NCBI RefSeq assembly: GCF_003752465.1
Contig: NZ_RKHJ01000001.1
Coordinates: forward strand, 2,046,001 to 2,110,000
Source: Agrococcus jenensis
Lineage (GTDB): Bacteria; Actinomycetota; Actinomycetes; Actinomycetales; Microbacteriaceae
DNA length: 64,000 bases
Direction of reading: 5' to 3'
A program made the translations under genes and the position numbers. The notes under the pieces are model-generated. The model was given only the letters and a program-made list of their open reading frames with translations, was not told the origin of the DNA and made no database searches. Shown here in pieces: positions 1-8,849 of this stretch (positions within the stretch are counted from its first letter, which is position 1; each line of letters begins with the position of its first letter).

Positions 1-1
1 G

Positions 2-535
2 AACGGCGCGGTCGGCCGGATGGTCGCGCAGCTCGCGCGAGCACGGGGCGTGCGCGTCGTCGGTCTCGTGCGTCGCCCCGAGGGCGTCGACGAGCTGCGC
101 GACGCGGGCATCGACGACGTCGTGGCGACCTCCGAGGACGGCTGGGCCGACCGCATCCGCGCCATCACGGGCGGGGCGCCGATCGTGGCGGGCGTCGACT
201 CGGTCGGCGGCTCGTCGGCAGGCGATGTGCTGTCGGTGCTCGCGGAGGGCGGCACGCTCGTGGCGTTCGGTGCGATGGGCTCGCCGACGCTCGAGCTGTC
301 GTCGGGCGACCTCATCTTCAAGCAGGCGACGGTGCGCGGCTTCTGGGGCAGCATGGTGAGCCGCCAGATGGCGCCGGCGCTCAAGCAGCGGCTCTTCGCA
401 GAGCTCTCGGAGCGGATCGGCACGGGCGAGCTGACGCTGCCCGTCTCGAGCGTGCACGGGTTCGACGACGTGCGGGGCGCCGTGCTCGCGAGCCTGACGC
501 CCGGCCGCGTCGGCAAGGTGCTGCTGCGACCGTAG
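2..535 (+). CDS. NAD(P)H:quinone oxidoreductase-like protein (MDR family), 3' part
   Basis: This is the C-terminal 177 residues of a medium-chain dehydrogenase/reductase; the start lies before the window. The visible part opens with the NGAVGRMVAQLAR segment, the nucleotide-binding turn of zinc-independent quinone/enoyl reductases, followed by the Rossmann strands and a C-terminal catalytic-domain return that ends in GRVGKVLLRP, a usual end for the family. The reading frame is open from base 2, so the ATG at base 20 is internal. The family reduces quinones or enones with NADPH; the substrate cannot be told from this fragment. The gene is followed after 9 bp by the stop of a convergent TetR gene. 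Confidence 0.85.
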   Translation, partial: NGAVGRMVAQLARARGVRVVGLVRRPEGVDELRDAGIDDVVATSEDGWADRIRAITGGAPIVAGVDSVGGSSAGDVLSVLAEGGTLVAFGAMGSPTLELSSGDLIFKQATVRGFWGSMVSRQMAPALKQRLFAELSERIGTGELTLPVSSVHGFDDVRGAVLASLTPGRVGKVLLRP

Positions 536-544
536 CCTCGGCGG

Positions 545-1120
545 TCAGCCGGTCGGCGCGCCGAGCACGGCGTCGAGCAAGCGCTCGGCGTCGGCCGGCC
601 CGGCCGGCTCGCGGCTGAGCGCGCGCAGCACCACCGCGCCGATGAGCGCCTCCGCGAGCTCGCCGGTCAGCGCCCCCGGCTGGAGGTTGGCGGTCGTCCC
701 GATCGCGGCGTCCAGCCGGCCGGAGATCGACGCGGAGCCGGTGAGGCTGTCGCGCAGGCCCGCGCCGACCTCCGGATGCTCGGCGGCTGCCGCGATGAGC
801 GAGAGCACGAGGCGCTGCTCGGCCTCCATGACGCGGAAGACGGTCGTGAGCCACGCAGCCATGTCGGCGCGCACGTCCCCGGTGTCGGGCAGCGCGAGGC
901 GGCCGGGCAGCAGCCGGCCCTCGAGCAGGCACTCGGCGACCAGCGGTCCCTTCGAGCCCCACCAGCGGTAGATCGTCTGCTTGCCGACGCCCGCGCGCGC
1001 GGCGATGCCCTCGATCGTGAGGTGGTCGTAGCCGACCTCTGCGAAGAGCGCGGCGGTCGCCTCGAGGATCGCGATGCGCGCCGGCTCGCTGCGGACGGGG
1101 CCGGTGCGGGGTAGAGCCAC
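545..1120 (-). CDS. TetR/AcrR family transcriptional regulator
   Basis: A 191-residue TetR-type repressor. The N-terminal helix-turn-helix covers about residues 20-60, with IEGIAARAGVGKQTIYRWW as the recognition region; the C-terminal ligand domain is helical and A/L-rich. I chose the GTG at 1120 because GGAGGA lies just upstream; an in-frame ATG at 1138 would include that ribosome site in the coding sequence. It is divergent from an MMPL transporter with a 111-bp spacer holding a palindrome (1139-1161), so it most likely represses that pump and possibly itself. The ligand is unknown. Confidence 0.85.
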   Translation of the reverse strand: MALPRTGPVRSEPARIAILEATAALFAEVGYDHLTIEGIAARAGVGKQTIYRWWGSKGPLVAECLLEGRLLPGRLALPDTGDVRADMAAWLTTVFRVMEAEQRLVLSLIAAAAEHPEVGAGLRDSLTGSASISGRLDAAIGTTANLQPGALTGELAEALIGAVVLRALSREPAGPADAERLLDAVLGAPTG

Positions 1121-1138
1121 GGGTCCTCCTCGGATCAT

Positions 1139-1161
1139 AGACGAGACGTTGCGTGTTATCT
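1139..1161. promoter_or_regulatory. Candidate TetR operator (interrupted palindrome)
   Basis: A 23-bp imperfect palindrome lies between the divergent tetR and MMPL genes. Its symmetric blocks are AGA, A, ACG on the left and CGT, T, TCT on the right, giving 15 of 23 symmetric positions around a TTG centre. It is also the most AT-rich part of the spacer and could overlap promoters of both genes (TTATCT on the plus strand). The role as the TetR binding site is inferred from position and symmetry. Confidence 0.45.
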
Positions 1162-1231
1162 TAGGCGGGCTTGTCGGAGTCGGGAGCGCCTGGCCCGGCC
1201 ACGCGCTCTCGCGGAGCTGGAAGGGCACCCA

Positions 1232-3730
1232 TTGGCCGAGCTGCTGCACCGCCTCGGAACGTTCGCCGCACGTCGCGCGTGGACGGTCCTGATCGCCTGG
1301 ATCGTCATCCTCGGCGTCGCCGTCGGCGGCTTCCTCGTCGGCTTCAAGGGGCTCTCGTCGAGCTTCGACATCCCCGGCACCGCCTCCGGCGACGTGATCG
1401 CCGAGCTCGAGCAGGAGCTGCCGGACTTCGCCGGCGCGACGGGCACCGTGGTCGTGCACGCCACCGATGGCGCGATCACCGACGAGCAGCGCGAGCAAGT
1501 CACGGCGCTCATCGACGGCGCCGAGGGGCTGCCCGACGTCGCCGCGGTGAACGACCCCTTCGCCACCGAGGAGGAGCGCGCCGAGCAGCAGCGCCAGCTC
1601 GAGGACGGCCGCGCGCAGCTCGAGGCCGGACAGCAGCAGATCGACGACGGCCGCGCGCAGCTCGAGGCGGGCGCCGCCCAGCTCGAGGCCGGCCAGGCCG
1701 CGCTCGACGCCGGCCGCGCGCAGGCGGAGGCCGCGGGCTTCCCGACCGCTCAGCTCGACGCCCAGCAGGCGCAGCTCGATGCGCAGCGCGCGGTCGTCGA
1801 GGAGCAGCGCGCCCAGCTCGACGAGGGCCAGGCCGAGCTCGAGACCCAAGCGGCCCGCCTCGAGCGCGGCACCGAGCTGCTCGAGCTCGCCGACGGCATC
1901 CGGCTCGTCTCGGACGACGGCGCGACCGCGCTCGTCACCGTCTCGTACACCGAGACCCGCCTCGAGCTGCCGCAGGAGTCGAAGGACGCCACCATGGCGC
2001 ACTTCCTGTCGCAGCCGATCGACGGTGTCGAGATCTCGTTCTCGACCGACATCGCGCAGGGCGTGCCGGAGATCGTCGGCGTCGGCGAGGCGGTCGGCGT
2101 CGCGCTCGCGGCGGTCGTGCTCGTCGTCGTGCTCGGCTCGCTGCTCGCGGCGGCGCTCCCGATCGTCACCGCCATCTTCGGCGTCGCGATCGGCGCGATG
2201 GCGATGCTGTCGTTCTCCGGGCTCGTGCAGATGGCGTCGGTGACGCCCATCCTCGGCCTCATGCTCGGCCTCGCGGTCGGGATCGACTACGCGCTCTTCA
2301 TCATCTACCGGCACCGCAAGCAGCTGCTGCGCGGCGCCGACGTCGTCGAGTCGATCGGGCTCGCGAACGGCACCGCGGGCAACGCGGTCGTCTTCGCCGG
2401 CATCACCGTGATCGTCGCGCTGCTCGCGCTCGGCATCACCGGCATCCCCTTCCTCGGCCTGATGGGCGTCTCGGGCGCCGTGAGCGTCGCGGTCGCGGTG
2501 CTCATCGCGATCTCGGCCACGCCCGCGCTGCTCGGCCTCGCCGGCCGTCGCATCCTCAGCCGCCGCGCGATCGCGAAGGCCGCCGCGGCCGAGGCCGACG
2601 GATCCACGGCGGATGCGCTGCAGGCGGTGCGGCCGATGTCGAACGCACGCGCGATCATCAGCGCCGTGCTCGCGGTCGCGGTGCTGCTCACGATCGCCAT
2701 CCCGTCGCTCTCGATGCGCCTGGGCCTGCCCGACGGCGGCTCCGAGGCGGCGGACTCGACCGCCTACCGCGCGTTCACGCTCACCGAGGCTGCCTTCGGG
2801 GAGGGTCAGAACGGCCCGCTGCTCGTCACGGCCGCCCTGCCGGGCGACCTCGACGAGCTCGAGGTCGAGGAGCGACAGCTCACCGTCGCCCGGGAGCTCG
2901 CGGCCCAGGACGACGTCGTCGCGGTCGCCCCCATCGCCGTCTCGGACGACGAGCGCCTCGCGGTGTTCCAGGTCGTGCCCGCGGAGGGCCCCAACAGCGA
3001 GTCGACCGAGGCGCTCGTGCGCGAGCTGCGCACGATGCCGCCGGTGGACGGCGACATGGCGCTCGGCGTCGCGGGCCAGGCCGCCAGCAACATCGACATC
3101 TCCGAGGGGCTCGCCGACGCGCTGCCGCTCTACCTCGCGGTCGTCGTGGGGCTCTCGTTCCTCATCATGGTGATGGTCTTCCGCTCGCTGCTCGTGCCGC
3201 TCATCGCCACCGGCGGCTTCGTGCTCTCGCTCTTCGCGACCTACGGCGCCGTCACCGCGGTGTTCCAGTGGGGCTGGCTCGGCGAGCTGTTCGGCGTGCA
3301 CCAGCCGGGCCCGATCCTCAGCTTCCTGCCGGTCATCCTCGTCGGCATCCTCTTCGGCCTGGCGATGGACTACCAGCTCTTCCTCACGACCGGGATGCGC
3401 GAGGCGTACATGCACGGCGCGGAGGCGCGCCTCGCGGTCGCGCGCGGCTTCCGCGCCGGCCGCAGCGTCGTGGTCGCGGCCGCCCTCATCATGATCGCCG
3501 TCTTCGCGGGCTTCATCGCCTCGGAGTCGGTCATCATCAAGGCGATGGGCCTCGGGCTCTCGCTCGGCGTGCTGCTCGACGCGTTCGTGGTGCGGATGCT
3601 GCTGGTGCCGGCGATCATGCACCTGGTCGGCAAGGGCGCGTGGTGGCTGCCCCGATGGCTCGACCGCATCATCCCGAACGTGGACGTCGAGGGCGCCGCG
3701 CTCGAGCGGCAGCACCCCGCGCACCACTGA
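1232..3730 (+). CDS. MMPL/RND family transporter
   Basis: An 832-residue MMPL-type exporter with two repeated halves: a first transmembrane helix at about 17-38, an extracytoplasmic domain, a five-helix bundle at about 280-440, a second domain, and a second bundle at about 620-790. The first loop carries a long coiled coil (about 112-214) built from repeats like GRAQLEAGQ. Such pumps move lipids, peptides or drugs with proton energy. The start is TTG 1232 after GGAAGGG; no ATG fits better. The divergent TetR gene suggests inducible efflux. The substrate cannot be inferred. Confidence 0.88.
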   Translation: MAELLHRLGTFAARRAWTVLIAWIVILGVAVGGFLVGFKGLSSSFDIPGTASGDVIAELEQELPDFAGATGTVVVHATDGAITDEQREQVTALIDGAEGLPDVAAVNDPFATEEERAEQQRQLEDGRAQLEAGQQQIDDGRAQLEAGAAQLEAGQAALDAGRAQAEAAGFPTAQLDAQQAQLDAQRAVVEEQRAQLDEGQAELETQAARLERGTELLELADGIRLVSDDGATALVTVSYTETRLELPQESKDATMAHFLSQPIDGVEISFSTDIAQGVPEIVGVGEAVGVALAAVVLVVVLGSLLAAALPIVTAIFGVAIGAMAMLSFSGLVQMASVTPILGLMLGLAVGIDYALFIIYRHRKQLLRGADVVESIGLANGTAGNAVVFAGITVIVALLALGITGIPFLGLMGVSGAVSVAVAVLIAISATPALLGLAGRRILSRRAIAKAAAAEADGSTADALQAVRPMSNARAIISAVLAVAVLLTIAIPSLSMRLGLPDGGSEAADSTAYRAFTLTEAAFGEGQNGPLLVTAALPGDLDELEVEERQLTVARELAAQDDVVAVAPIAVSDDERLAVFQVVPAEGPNSESTEALVRELRTMPPVDGDMALGVAGQAASNIDISEGLADALPLYLAVVVGLSFLIMVMVFRSLLVPLIATGGFVLSLFATYGAVTAVFQWGWLGELFGVHQPGPILSFLPVILVGILFGLAMDYQLFLTTGMREAYMHGAEARLAVARGFRAGRSVVVAAALIMIAVFAGFIASESVIIKAMGLGLSLGVLLDAFVVRMLLVPAIMHLVGKGAWWLPRWLDRIIPNVDVEGAALERQHPAHH

Positions 3731-3768
3731 CGGCGCCGACGCGTAGGGTGCACGCGAGAGGAGCTCCG

Positions 3769-4611
3769 ATGATCCCCACCACCACCGCGCACAGCGGCCT
3801 CACCCTCCCGGTGCTCGGCTTCGGCACGTACCGGCTCAAGGGCCGCGCAGGATCGGCGGCGATCGAGCGCGCCATCCAGGGCGGCTACCGGCTGCTCGAC
3901 TCCGCCTTCAACTACGAGAACGAGGGCTCGGTCGGCGCCGCCGCCCGCGCGGCCGACCGCCACGGCGTCGAGCGCGGCGACCTCATCGTCACGTCGAAGC
4001 TGCCCGGCCGGCACCACGCGCACGACGCCGCGATCGCGACGATCGAGGAGAGCGTGGCGCGGACGGGTCTCGCATCGCTCGACCTCTACCTCATCCACTG
4101 GCCCAACCCGAGGATCGGGCAGTACGTCGAGGCGTGGGGCGCGCTCGTCGAGGCGAAGGAGCGCGGCCTCGTGGGGGCGATCGGCGTCTGCAACTTCCTG
4201 CCCGAGCACCTCGAGCGGCTGCGGTCGGAGACCGGCGTGCTGCCGGAGGTGAACCAGGTCGAGCTGCACCCGTACTTCCCGCAGGAGGAGCAGCTGGCCT
4301 TCGACCGCGAGCACGGCATCATCACTCAGGCGTGGAGTCCGCTCGGACGGGGCAACGACATCCTCGACCGGCCGGAGATCGCCGAGATCGCCGCCGCGCA
4401 TGAGGCGACCGCCGGGCAGGTCGTGCTCGCGTGGGCGATCGCGCGCGGCGCGGTGCCGCTGCCGAAGGCGGCGTCGGCCGAGCGCCAGCGCGAGAACCTG
4501 GGCGCGGTCGACGTCACGCTCACCGACGACGAGGTCGCGGCCATCACGGCGCTCGGGCGCGCCGACGGCCGGCTCGCGGACCAGGACCCGCGGGTGTACG
4601 AGGAGCTCTGA
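3769..4611 (+). CDS. Aldo/keto reductase
   Basis: A 280-residue NADPH-dependent aldo/keto reductase. The TIM-barrel family motifs are visible: LPVLGFGTYRLKG at the N terminus, DSAFNYENEGSVG with the catalytic Asp and Tyr, the catalytic Lys in TSKLPG, LIHWPNP with the active-site His, GVCNFLPEHL, and PLPKAAS near the C terminus where the 2'-phosphate of NADPH is bound. The ATG has GAGAGGAG 5 bp upstream and a possible -10 (TAGGGT, 3744-3749) 19 bp upstream. It follows the MMPL gene by 38 bp and ends 6 bp from a convergent lipoprotein gene. Actinobacterial relatives reduce 2,5-diketogluconate or aldehydes; the substrate is open. Confidence 0.9.
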   Translation: MIPTTTAHSGLTLPVLGFGTYRLKGRAGSAAIERAIQGGYRLLDSAFNYENEGSVGAAARAADRHGVERGDLIVTSKLPGRHHAHDAAIATIEESVARTGLASLDLYLIHWPNPRIGQYVEAWGALVEAKERGLVGAIGVCNFLPEHLERLRSETGVLPEVNQVELHPYFPQEEQLAFDREHGIITQAWSPLGRGNDILDRPEIAEIAAAHEATAGQVVLAWAIARGAVPLPKAASAERQRENLGAVDVTLTDDEVAAITALGRADGRLADQDPRVYEEL

Positions 4612-4617
4612 CGCCGG

Positions 4618-5742
4618 CTAGGGCGCGAAGGCGAGGATGCGGTCGTCGCCCTCCGCGGGGGAGCCACGGCCGTCGGTGCTGCTCGTGAGCGCCCAGAGCG
4701 CGCCGTCCGGCGCGGCGACGACGTCGCGCATGCGCCCGAAGCGGCCGAGCCAGTGGACGGTCGACTCGGCAGGGGAGCCGAGGTCGACCTCGCGCATCGA
4801 CTGCCCTCGGAGGTTCGCGATCCACAGCCGGCCGTCGGCGTGCGCCATGCCGCTCGGGCTCGCCTCACTGGGCGGCCACTGCTGCACGGGATCGGCGAAG
4901 CGCTCGTCGGCGGCGATGCCCTCCACGGTCGGCCAGCCGTAGTTCGAGCCCGGCTCGATGCGGTTGAGCTCGTCCCAGGTGTCCTGGCCGAACTCCGTCG
5001 CCCAGAGCGCTCCGTCGTCGTCCCACGCGAGCCCCTGCGGGTTGCGGTGCCCGAGCGAGTAGACGGCGGAGCCGGGGATCGGGTTGTCGGCGGGGATGCT
5101 GCCGTCGGGCTCGAGCCGCAGGATCTTGCCCGCGAGGCTCTCGGGATCCTGGGCCCTGCTGGGCTCGCCGGCATCGCCGGCGGTCACGTAGAGCATGCCG
5201 TCCGGGCCGAAGGCGATGCGGCCGCCGTTGTGGTTGCCCGCGGCGGGGAGCCCCTCCAGCACCGTCTCGAGCTCGCCGAAGACGAGGCTGCCGGGATCGC
5301 CCGAGACGGTCGTGCGCAGCACGCGGTTGTCCTCTGCGGTCGTGACGTACGCGTAGAGATGCCCATCGCCGACGGCGATGCCCAGCAGCCCGCCCTCGCC
5401 GCGCGGCGCCGCGCCCGCGACCTTCACGATGGCCGTCGCCCCGCCGTCCGGCGCCAGCTCCAGGATGGTGGCGGCGTCGCGCTGGCTCACGAGCGCGGCC
5501 CCGGTGTCGGTGAACGCGATCGACCACGGCGCCTCGAGCCCGGTCGCCACCTCGGCGGGCGCCTCGAGCGATCCGCGGTCGAAGGAGGCGGTCGGCGGGG
5601 GCTCGGTGGTCGCGCCCGTCGCGATCGGGCTGAAGCTCGGCGTCGGCTGCTCGACCGGCGCGCAGGCGGTCGCGGTCAGGGCGACCATGCCGATGACGAC
5701 GGCCGCTCGCGTCGTCGCGCTCAGGCGGGTGCGGTCTCGCAT
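4618..5742 (-). CDS. PQQ-type glucose/sorbosone dehydrogenase family lipoprotein
   Basis: A 374-residue exported protein. The N terminus has a positive start, a hydrophobic stretch and a lipobox-like ATAC with Cys27, so it is probably a lipoprotein. The mature part is a beta-propeller of the soluble glucose dehydrogenase (GSDH) family: GLEAPWSIAF, GEGGLLGIAV, NHNGGRIAFGPDGMLYV, GHRNPQGLAW and GSNYGWPTVEG are hallmark blades. Family members oxidise aldoses with PQQ, but many actinobacterial ones are uncharacterised. AAGGAG precedes ATG 5742, and TAGGCT (minus strand, 5772-5767) is a likely -10. Confidence 0.85.
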   Translation of the reverse strand: MRDRTRLSATTRAAVVIGMVALTATACAPVEQPTPSFSPIATGATTEPPPTASFDRGSLEAPAEVATGLEAPWSIAFTDTGAALVSQRDAATILELAPDGGATAIVKVAGAAPRGEGGLLGIAVGDGHLYAYVTTAEDNRVLRTTVSGDPGSLVFGELETVLEGLPAAGNHNGGRIAFGPDGMLYVTAGDAGEPSRAQDPESLAGKILRLEPDGSIPADNPIPGSAVYSLGHRNPQGLAWDDDGALWATEFGQDTWDELNRIEPGSNYGWPTVEGIAADERFADPVQQWPPSEASPSGMAHADGRLWIANLRGQSMREVDLGSPAESTVHWLGRFGRMRDVVAAPDGALWALTSSTDGRGSPAEGDDRILAFAP

Positions 5743-5810
5743 GGCCGTGCTCCTTCGCTCCGAACCAGCCTACGGCGGCGTCGTGCGCCGCGCGGGGGCG
5801 TCGGGGCGCG

Positions 5811-5816
5811 TAGGTT
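5811..5816 (+). promoter_or_regulatory. -10 hexamer TAGGTT, probable leaderless start
   Basis: TAGGTT lies 8 nt before the histidine kinase ATG (5825). Transcription would begin at or next to the A of the ATG, and no Shine-Dalgarno sequence is present. Confidence 0.55.
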
Positions 5817-5824
5817 TCTGGTTC

Positions 5825-7801
5825 ATGAGCACCACGCCCGCAGCGGCGGCGCCGTACGCGGACGCCGCGCACCCGCCGCACCGCCCGGTGCCGTGGTGGG
5901 GCTGGGTGCTCGCCGCGGCGCTGCTGCTCGCAGCCGGCGTCGGCGGTGCGGCCTTCGCGCCGCCGGGCACCGGCGTGGCCGTCTGGTGGCCGGCGGCCGG
6001 CATCGCGCTCGGCTTCGCCATGCTCCTGCCGGCCGGTCGCATCCCGCTCGCGCTCGCGCTCGCGCTCGTCGCCACCGCCGCGGCGAACGCGATCGGCGGA
6101 CGGCCGCTGCCGCTCGCGATCGCCTTCGGCGTCGCGGACACGATCGGCACGGCGGCCGCGCTCGGCGTGCTGCAGCCGTGGCGGCACACCTTCCGCCTCT
6201 CGTCGCTGCGGGCCGCGCTGCGGTTCGCGAGCGCCACCGCGGTCTCCGCCGTCGTCGGGGGTGCGCTCATCGGTGCCGCACGCGCCCTCGTCGGCGACGG
6301 CGAGCTCTGGCCGACCGCGCCGTTCGTCGCCGCGTCGCACGCGGCGGCGATGCTCACGATCGCGCCCTTCGCCGCGCTGCCGCCGCGCATACCGGTCCGT
6401 GCCGGCGTGCTGGAGATGGCCGTGCAGGCGTCGCTGCTCGCGCTCGCGATCGCCGTCGTGTTCCACCCCGAGGTGTCGCTGCCGCTCGCCTTCACGCTCT
6501 ACCCGTTCCTGGCATGGGCGGCCTTCCGGTTCCCGATCCGCCTCGTGCTGCTCGAGACGCTCGTCGCGTCGCTCGCGATGCTCGTCCTCACGCTCGCCGG
6601 CGGCGGACCCTTCAGCGGCGAGGCGATCGGCATCGTCGAGGGCGCCGCGCTGCTCGAGGTGCTGCTGGTCAGCTTCGCCGGGTTCGGGGTGGTGCTGTGC
6701 TCGGCGCAGTACGAGCTGCGCGCCCTCTCCCGTCGGCTCGACGCCTCGACGCTGCTGCTGAGCGGCAGCCTCGTCGACGCGCGGATCGGCCTCGCGATCG
6801 CGGTGCGGCACGCCGACGAGACGCGGGTCGTCTGGACCAACCGCGCGGCGCGCTCGCTGCTCGATCCCGAGCTCGGCCACCGCGACGTGTGGGCCGGTCG
6901 CATCGAGGTCGCCGCGGTCCAGGCGCTGCACAGCGCCGAGCAGACCTCGGTCACCACCGTCGGCGGCCGCTCGATCACCGTCGCGGCCAACGCTATCGAG
7001 GGCGACGAGGACCGCTTCGCCGTGCAGCTGCTCGACGTGACCTCGATCCTGCAGGCGCAGCAGACGCAGGTGGAGGCCGAGGTCGAGCGCGAGTCGGCGC
7101 GCTCCATCCGCGCCGAGCTCGAGCGCCAGCGCGACGACTTCCTCGCGACGACGAGCCACGAGCTGCGCACGCCGATCACGAGCATCGTCGGGTACACCGA
7201 GCTGCTCGCGGACTCCGAGGCCGTCGCGCCCGCGAAGCGCGGCTGGCTCGACGTGATCGACCGCAACGCGCACCGCCTCGCCGAGCTCGTCGAGGACCTG
7301 CTGACGCTCAGCGGCGGCGCGACCGCGCCGACCAGGCCGCAGCACCTCGACGAGCTGAGCGGCGTCGCGGTGTTCGAGGAGGTGGTCGCGAACCTGCGGG
7401 TGGTCAGCGACCCCAAGGGGATCGAGGTCTCCATCGCGCCCGGCGACGTGGCCGTGCTCGGCGCGCGCGGCGACGTGCTGCGGGCGATCACGAACCTGCT
7501 CATGAACGCGATCAAGTTCACGCCCGAGGATGGCCGCATCCGCCTCGCCGCGCGCGAGGACGACGGGATGGCCCTGCTCGTCGTCGCCGACACCGGGCCG
7601 GGCATGACCGACGAGGAGCTCGCGCAGGCGTTCGAGCGCTTCTACCGCGCGCCGGGCGCGGAGCGCGCGAACGTGGCCGGCACGGGCCTGGGCCTCGCGA
7701 TCGTCGCGGAGCTCGCCCGTCGCAACGGCGGCGACGTCGAGCTCGCGCGCAACGACGAGGGCGGGCTCACGGCCGAGCTGCGGCTGCCGCTCCCCGCGTG
7801 A
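5825..7801 (+). CDS. MASE1-domain sensor histidine kinase
   Basis: A 658-residue membrane sensor kinase. Residues about 20-300 form a MASE1 sensor of roughly eight helices (WWPAAGIAL is its typical first-loop motif). A PAS-like region follows at about 310-410, then a coiled linker. The dimerisation/phosphoacceptor helix is TTSHELRTPITSIVGYTELL, with His445 phosphorylated. The ATPase domain shows the N box NLLMNAIKF, G1 DTGPGM and G2 GTGLGLAI. No response regulator gene is adjacent, so its partner lies elsewhere. The start is ATG 5825, preceded by a -10 hexamer and no ribosome site. MASE1 ligands are unknown. Confidence 0.9.
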   Translation: MSTTPAAAAPYADAAHPPHRPVPWWGWVLAAALLLAAGVGGAAFAPPGTGVAVWWPAAGIALGFAMLLPAGRIPLALALALVATAAANAIGGRPLPLAIAFGVADTIGTAAALGVLQPWRHTFRLSSLRAALRFASATAVSAVVGGALIGAARALVGDGELWPTAPFVAASHAAAMLTIAPFAALPPRIPVRAGVLEMAVQASLLALAIAVVFHPEVSLPLAFTLYPFLAWAAFRFPIRLVLLETLVASLAMLVLTLAGGGPFSGEAIGIVEGAALLEVLLVSFAGFGVVLCSAQYELRALSRRLDASTLLLSGSLVDARIGLAIAVRHADETRVVWTNRAARSLLDPELGHRDVWAGRIEVAAVQALHSAEQTSVTTVGGRSITVAANAIEGDEDRFAVQLLDVTSILQAQQTQVEAEVERESARSIRAELERQRDDFLATTSHELRTPITSIVGYTELLADSEAVAPAKRGWLDVIDRNAHRLAELVEDLLTLSGGATAPTRPQHLDELSGVAVFEEVVANLRVVSDPKGIEVSIAPGDVAVLGARGDVLRAITNLLMNAIKFTPEDGRIRLAAREDDGMALLVVADTGPGMTDEELAQAFERFYRAPGAERANVAGTGLGLAIVAELARRNGGDVELARNDEGGLTAELRLPLPA

Positions 7802-7807
7802 CGCGGC

Positions 7808-8062
7808 TCAGAGCAGGCTGAGCTCGCGCAGCTTCGCCTCGACGTCGGCGTTCGACGGCTCCACCTGGTGGGTGCCGTCAGGGAAGACGACGACCGGGAT
7901 GTTCATCCGACCGGCGATCTGCTGCGCGCGCTGCGCCGCCGCGTCGTCGTGCTCGACGTCGATGTAGGCGTAGTCGACGGCGAGGCCGTCGAGCTGCTGC
8001 TTCGTGCGTCGGCAGTCCCTGCACCAGTCGGCGCCGTACACCTGGATCGTCGAGTCGGTCAT
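7808..8062 (-). CDS. Mycoredoxin (glutaredoxin-like)
   Basis: An 84-residue glutaredoxin-fold protein with the active-site motif WCRDC (CxxC) near residues 13-17, then IPVVVFPDG, the cis-Pro segment of the thioredoxin fold. Length and sequence fit actinobacterial mycoredoxins, which reduce mixed disulfides between mycothiol and proteins in the cytoplasm. The ATG at 8062 is preceded 7 nt upstream by TAGCGT, so the mRNA is probably leaderless. It is convergent with the histidine kinase (6-bp gap) and unrelated to it. Confidence 0.88.
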   Translation of the reverse strand: MTDSTIQVYGADWCRDCRRTKQQLDGLAVDYAYIDVEHDDAAAQRAQQIAGRMNIPVVVFPDGTHQVEPSNADVEAKLRELSLL

Positions 8063-8069
8063 GCCTGCA

Positions 8070-8075
8070 ACGCTA
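8070..8075 (-). promoter_or_regulatory. -10 hexamer TAGCGT, probable leaderless start of the mycoredoxin gene
   Basis: Read on the minus strand, TAGCGT ends 7 nt before the ATG at 8062 with no Shine-Dalgarno sequence between. Confidence 0.55.
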
Positions 8076-8188
8076 CGCGACCGCGCCGCCAAGTCCGTCC
8101 AGCCTCCGCTCTGGCGCACGGGGTGCGGCTGCGCCATGCTGGCGGCACGCGGCCGACCGCCGCACGGAGTCAAGACCGAGGAGTCCGC

Positions 8189-8791
8189 ATGGCAACCCTG
8201 CTCAACCCCTATCTCGCGTTCGGCCGCCAAGCGCGCGAGGCGATGAACTTCTACCACGGCGTGTTCGGCGGCGACCTGGTCGTCAGCACCTTCGGCGAGT
8301 CCGGCATGAACCAGGGCGCCGACGACGCCGACCTGGTCATGCACGCGCAGCTCACGACGGCCGACGGGCACACGCTCATGGGTGCCGACACGCCCCCGAC
8401 GATGCCGCAGCCGAACGGCACGCAGCAGGTCTCGCTCTCCGGCGACGACGCCGTCGCGCTCACCCGCTACTGGGAGGCGCTCCGCGACGGCGCGAACGTC
8501 CTCGAGCCGCTCGTCGAGTCGCCGTGGGGCGACACGTTCGGCATGCTCGTCGACCGCTGGGGCGTGCTGTGGATGGTGAACATCGCGGGCGAGGCGAACG
8601 GCGGGGCGAGCGGCGGGGCGAGCGCGGGGACGACCGCCGGCACCGCGGGTGCCGACGAGGTGGCCACCGAGGGCGGGCACCAGGACTCCGCGCAGCAGTG
8701 GTACCAGGAGGGCGCGCAGCCCGACGAGACCGCGGGCCACGAGGACACCGCCGACCAGTGGCCGGCGGACGAGCAGCGCACGGACCGCTGA
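8189..8791 (+). CDS. VOC (PhnB-like) family protein with acidic tail
   Basis: A 200-residue protein. Residues 1-136 are a vicinal-oxygen-chelate domain of the PhnB/YjdN type (PYLAFGRQAREAMNFYHGVFGG at the start, GVLWMVNIAG at the end); these are glyoxalase-fold proteins of unclear function. The remaining 64 residues are a Gly/Ala-rich linker and an acidic, Gln-rich tail with no recognisable fold, which PhnB proteins normally lack. GAGGAG (8178-8183) sits 5 bp before the ATG. A strong terminator follows at 8807-8839. Confidence 0.8.
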   Translation: MATLLNPYLAFGRQAREAMNFYHGVFGGDLVVSTFGESGMNQGADDADLVMHAQLTTADGHTLMGADTPPTMPQPNGTQQVSLSGDDAVALTRYWEALRDGANVLEPLVESPWGDTFGMLVDRWGVLWMVNIAGEANGGASGGASAGTTAGTAGADEVATEGGHQDSAQQWYQEGAQPDETAGHEDTADQWPADEQRTDR

Positions 8792-8806
8792 CCACCGCCT
8801 GACACG

Positions 8807-8839
8807 ACGAAGGGCCGGGCAGCGCGCCCGGCCCTTCGT
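8807..8839. terminator. Bidirectional intrinsic terminator
   Basis: A perfect 14-bp stem (ACGAAGGGCCGGGC paired with GCCCGGCCCTTCGT) closes a 5-nt AGCGC loop between two convergent genes. It can serve both the VOC gene (+) and the small minus-strand gene. The T-run is weak, as is usual in high-GC actinobacteria. Confidence 0.8.
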
Positions 8840-8849
8840 GCTGCCGTCG

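Noticed and set aside
545..3727. A 1060-residue open frame on the minus strand covering the MMPL gene
   Set aside because: Only its last ~190 residues (the TetR gene) look like protein; the rest is an Arg/Asp/His/Glu-rich shadow of the MMPL gene.
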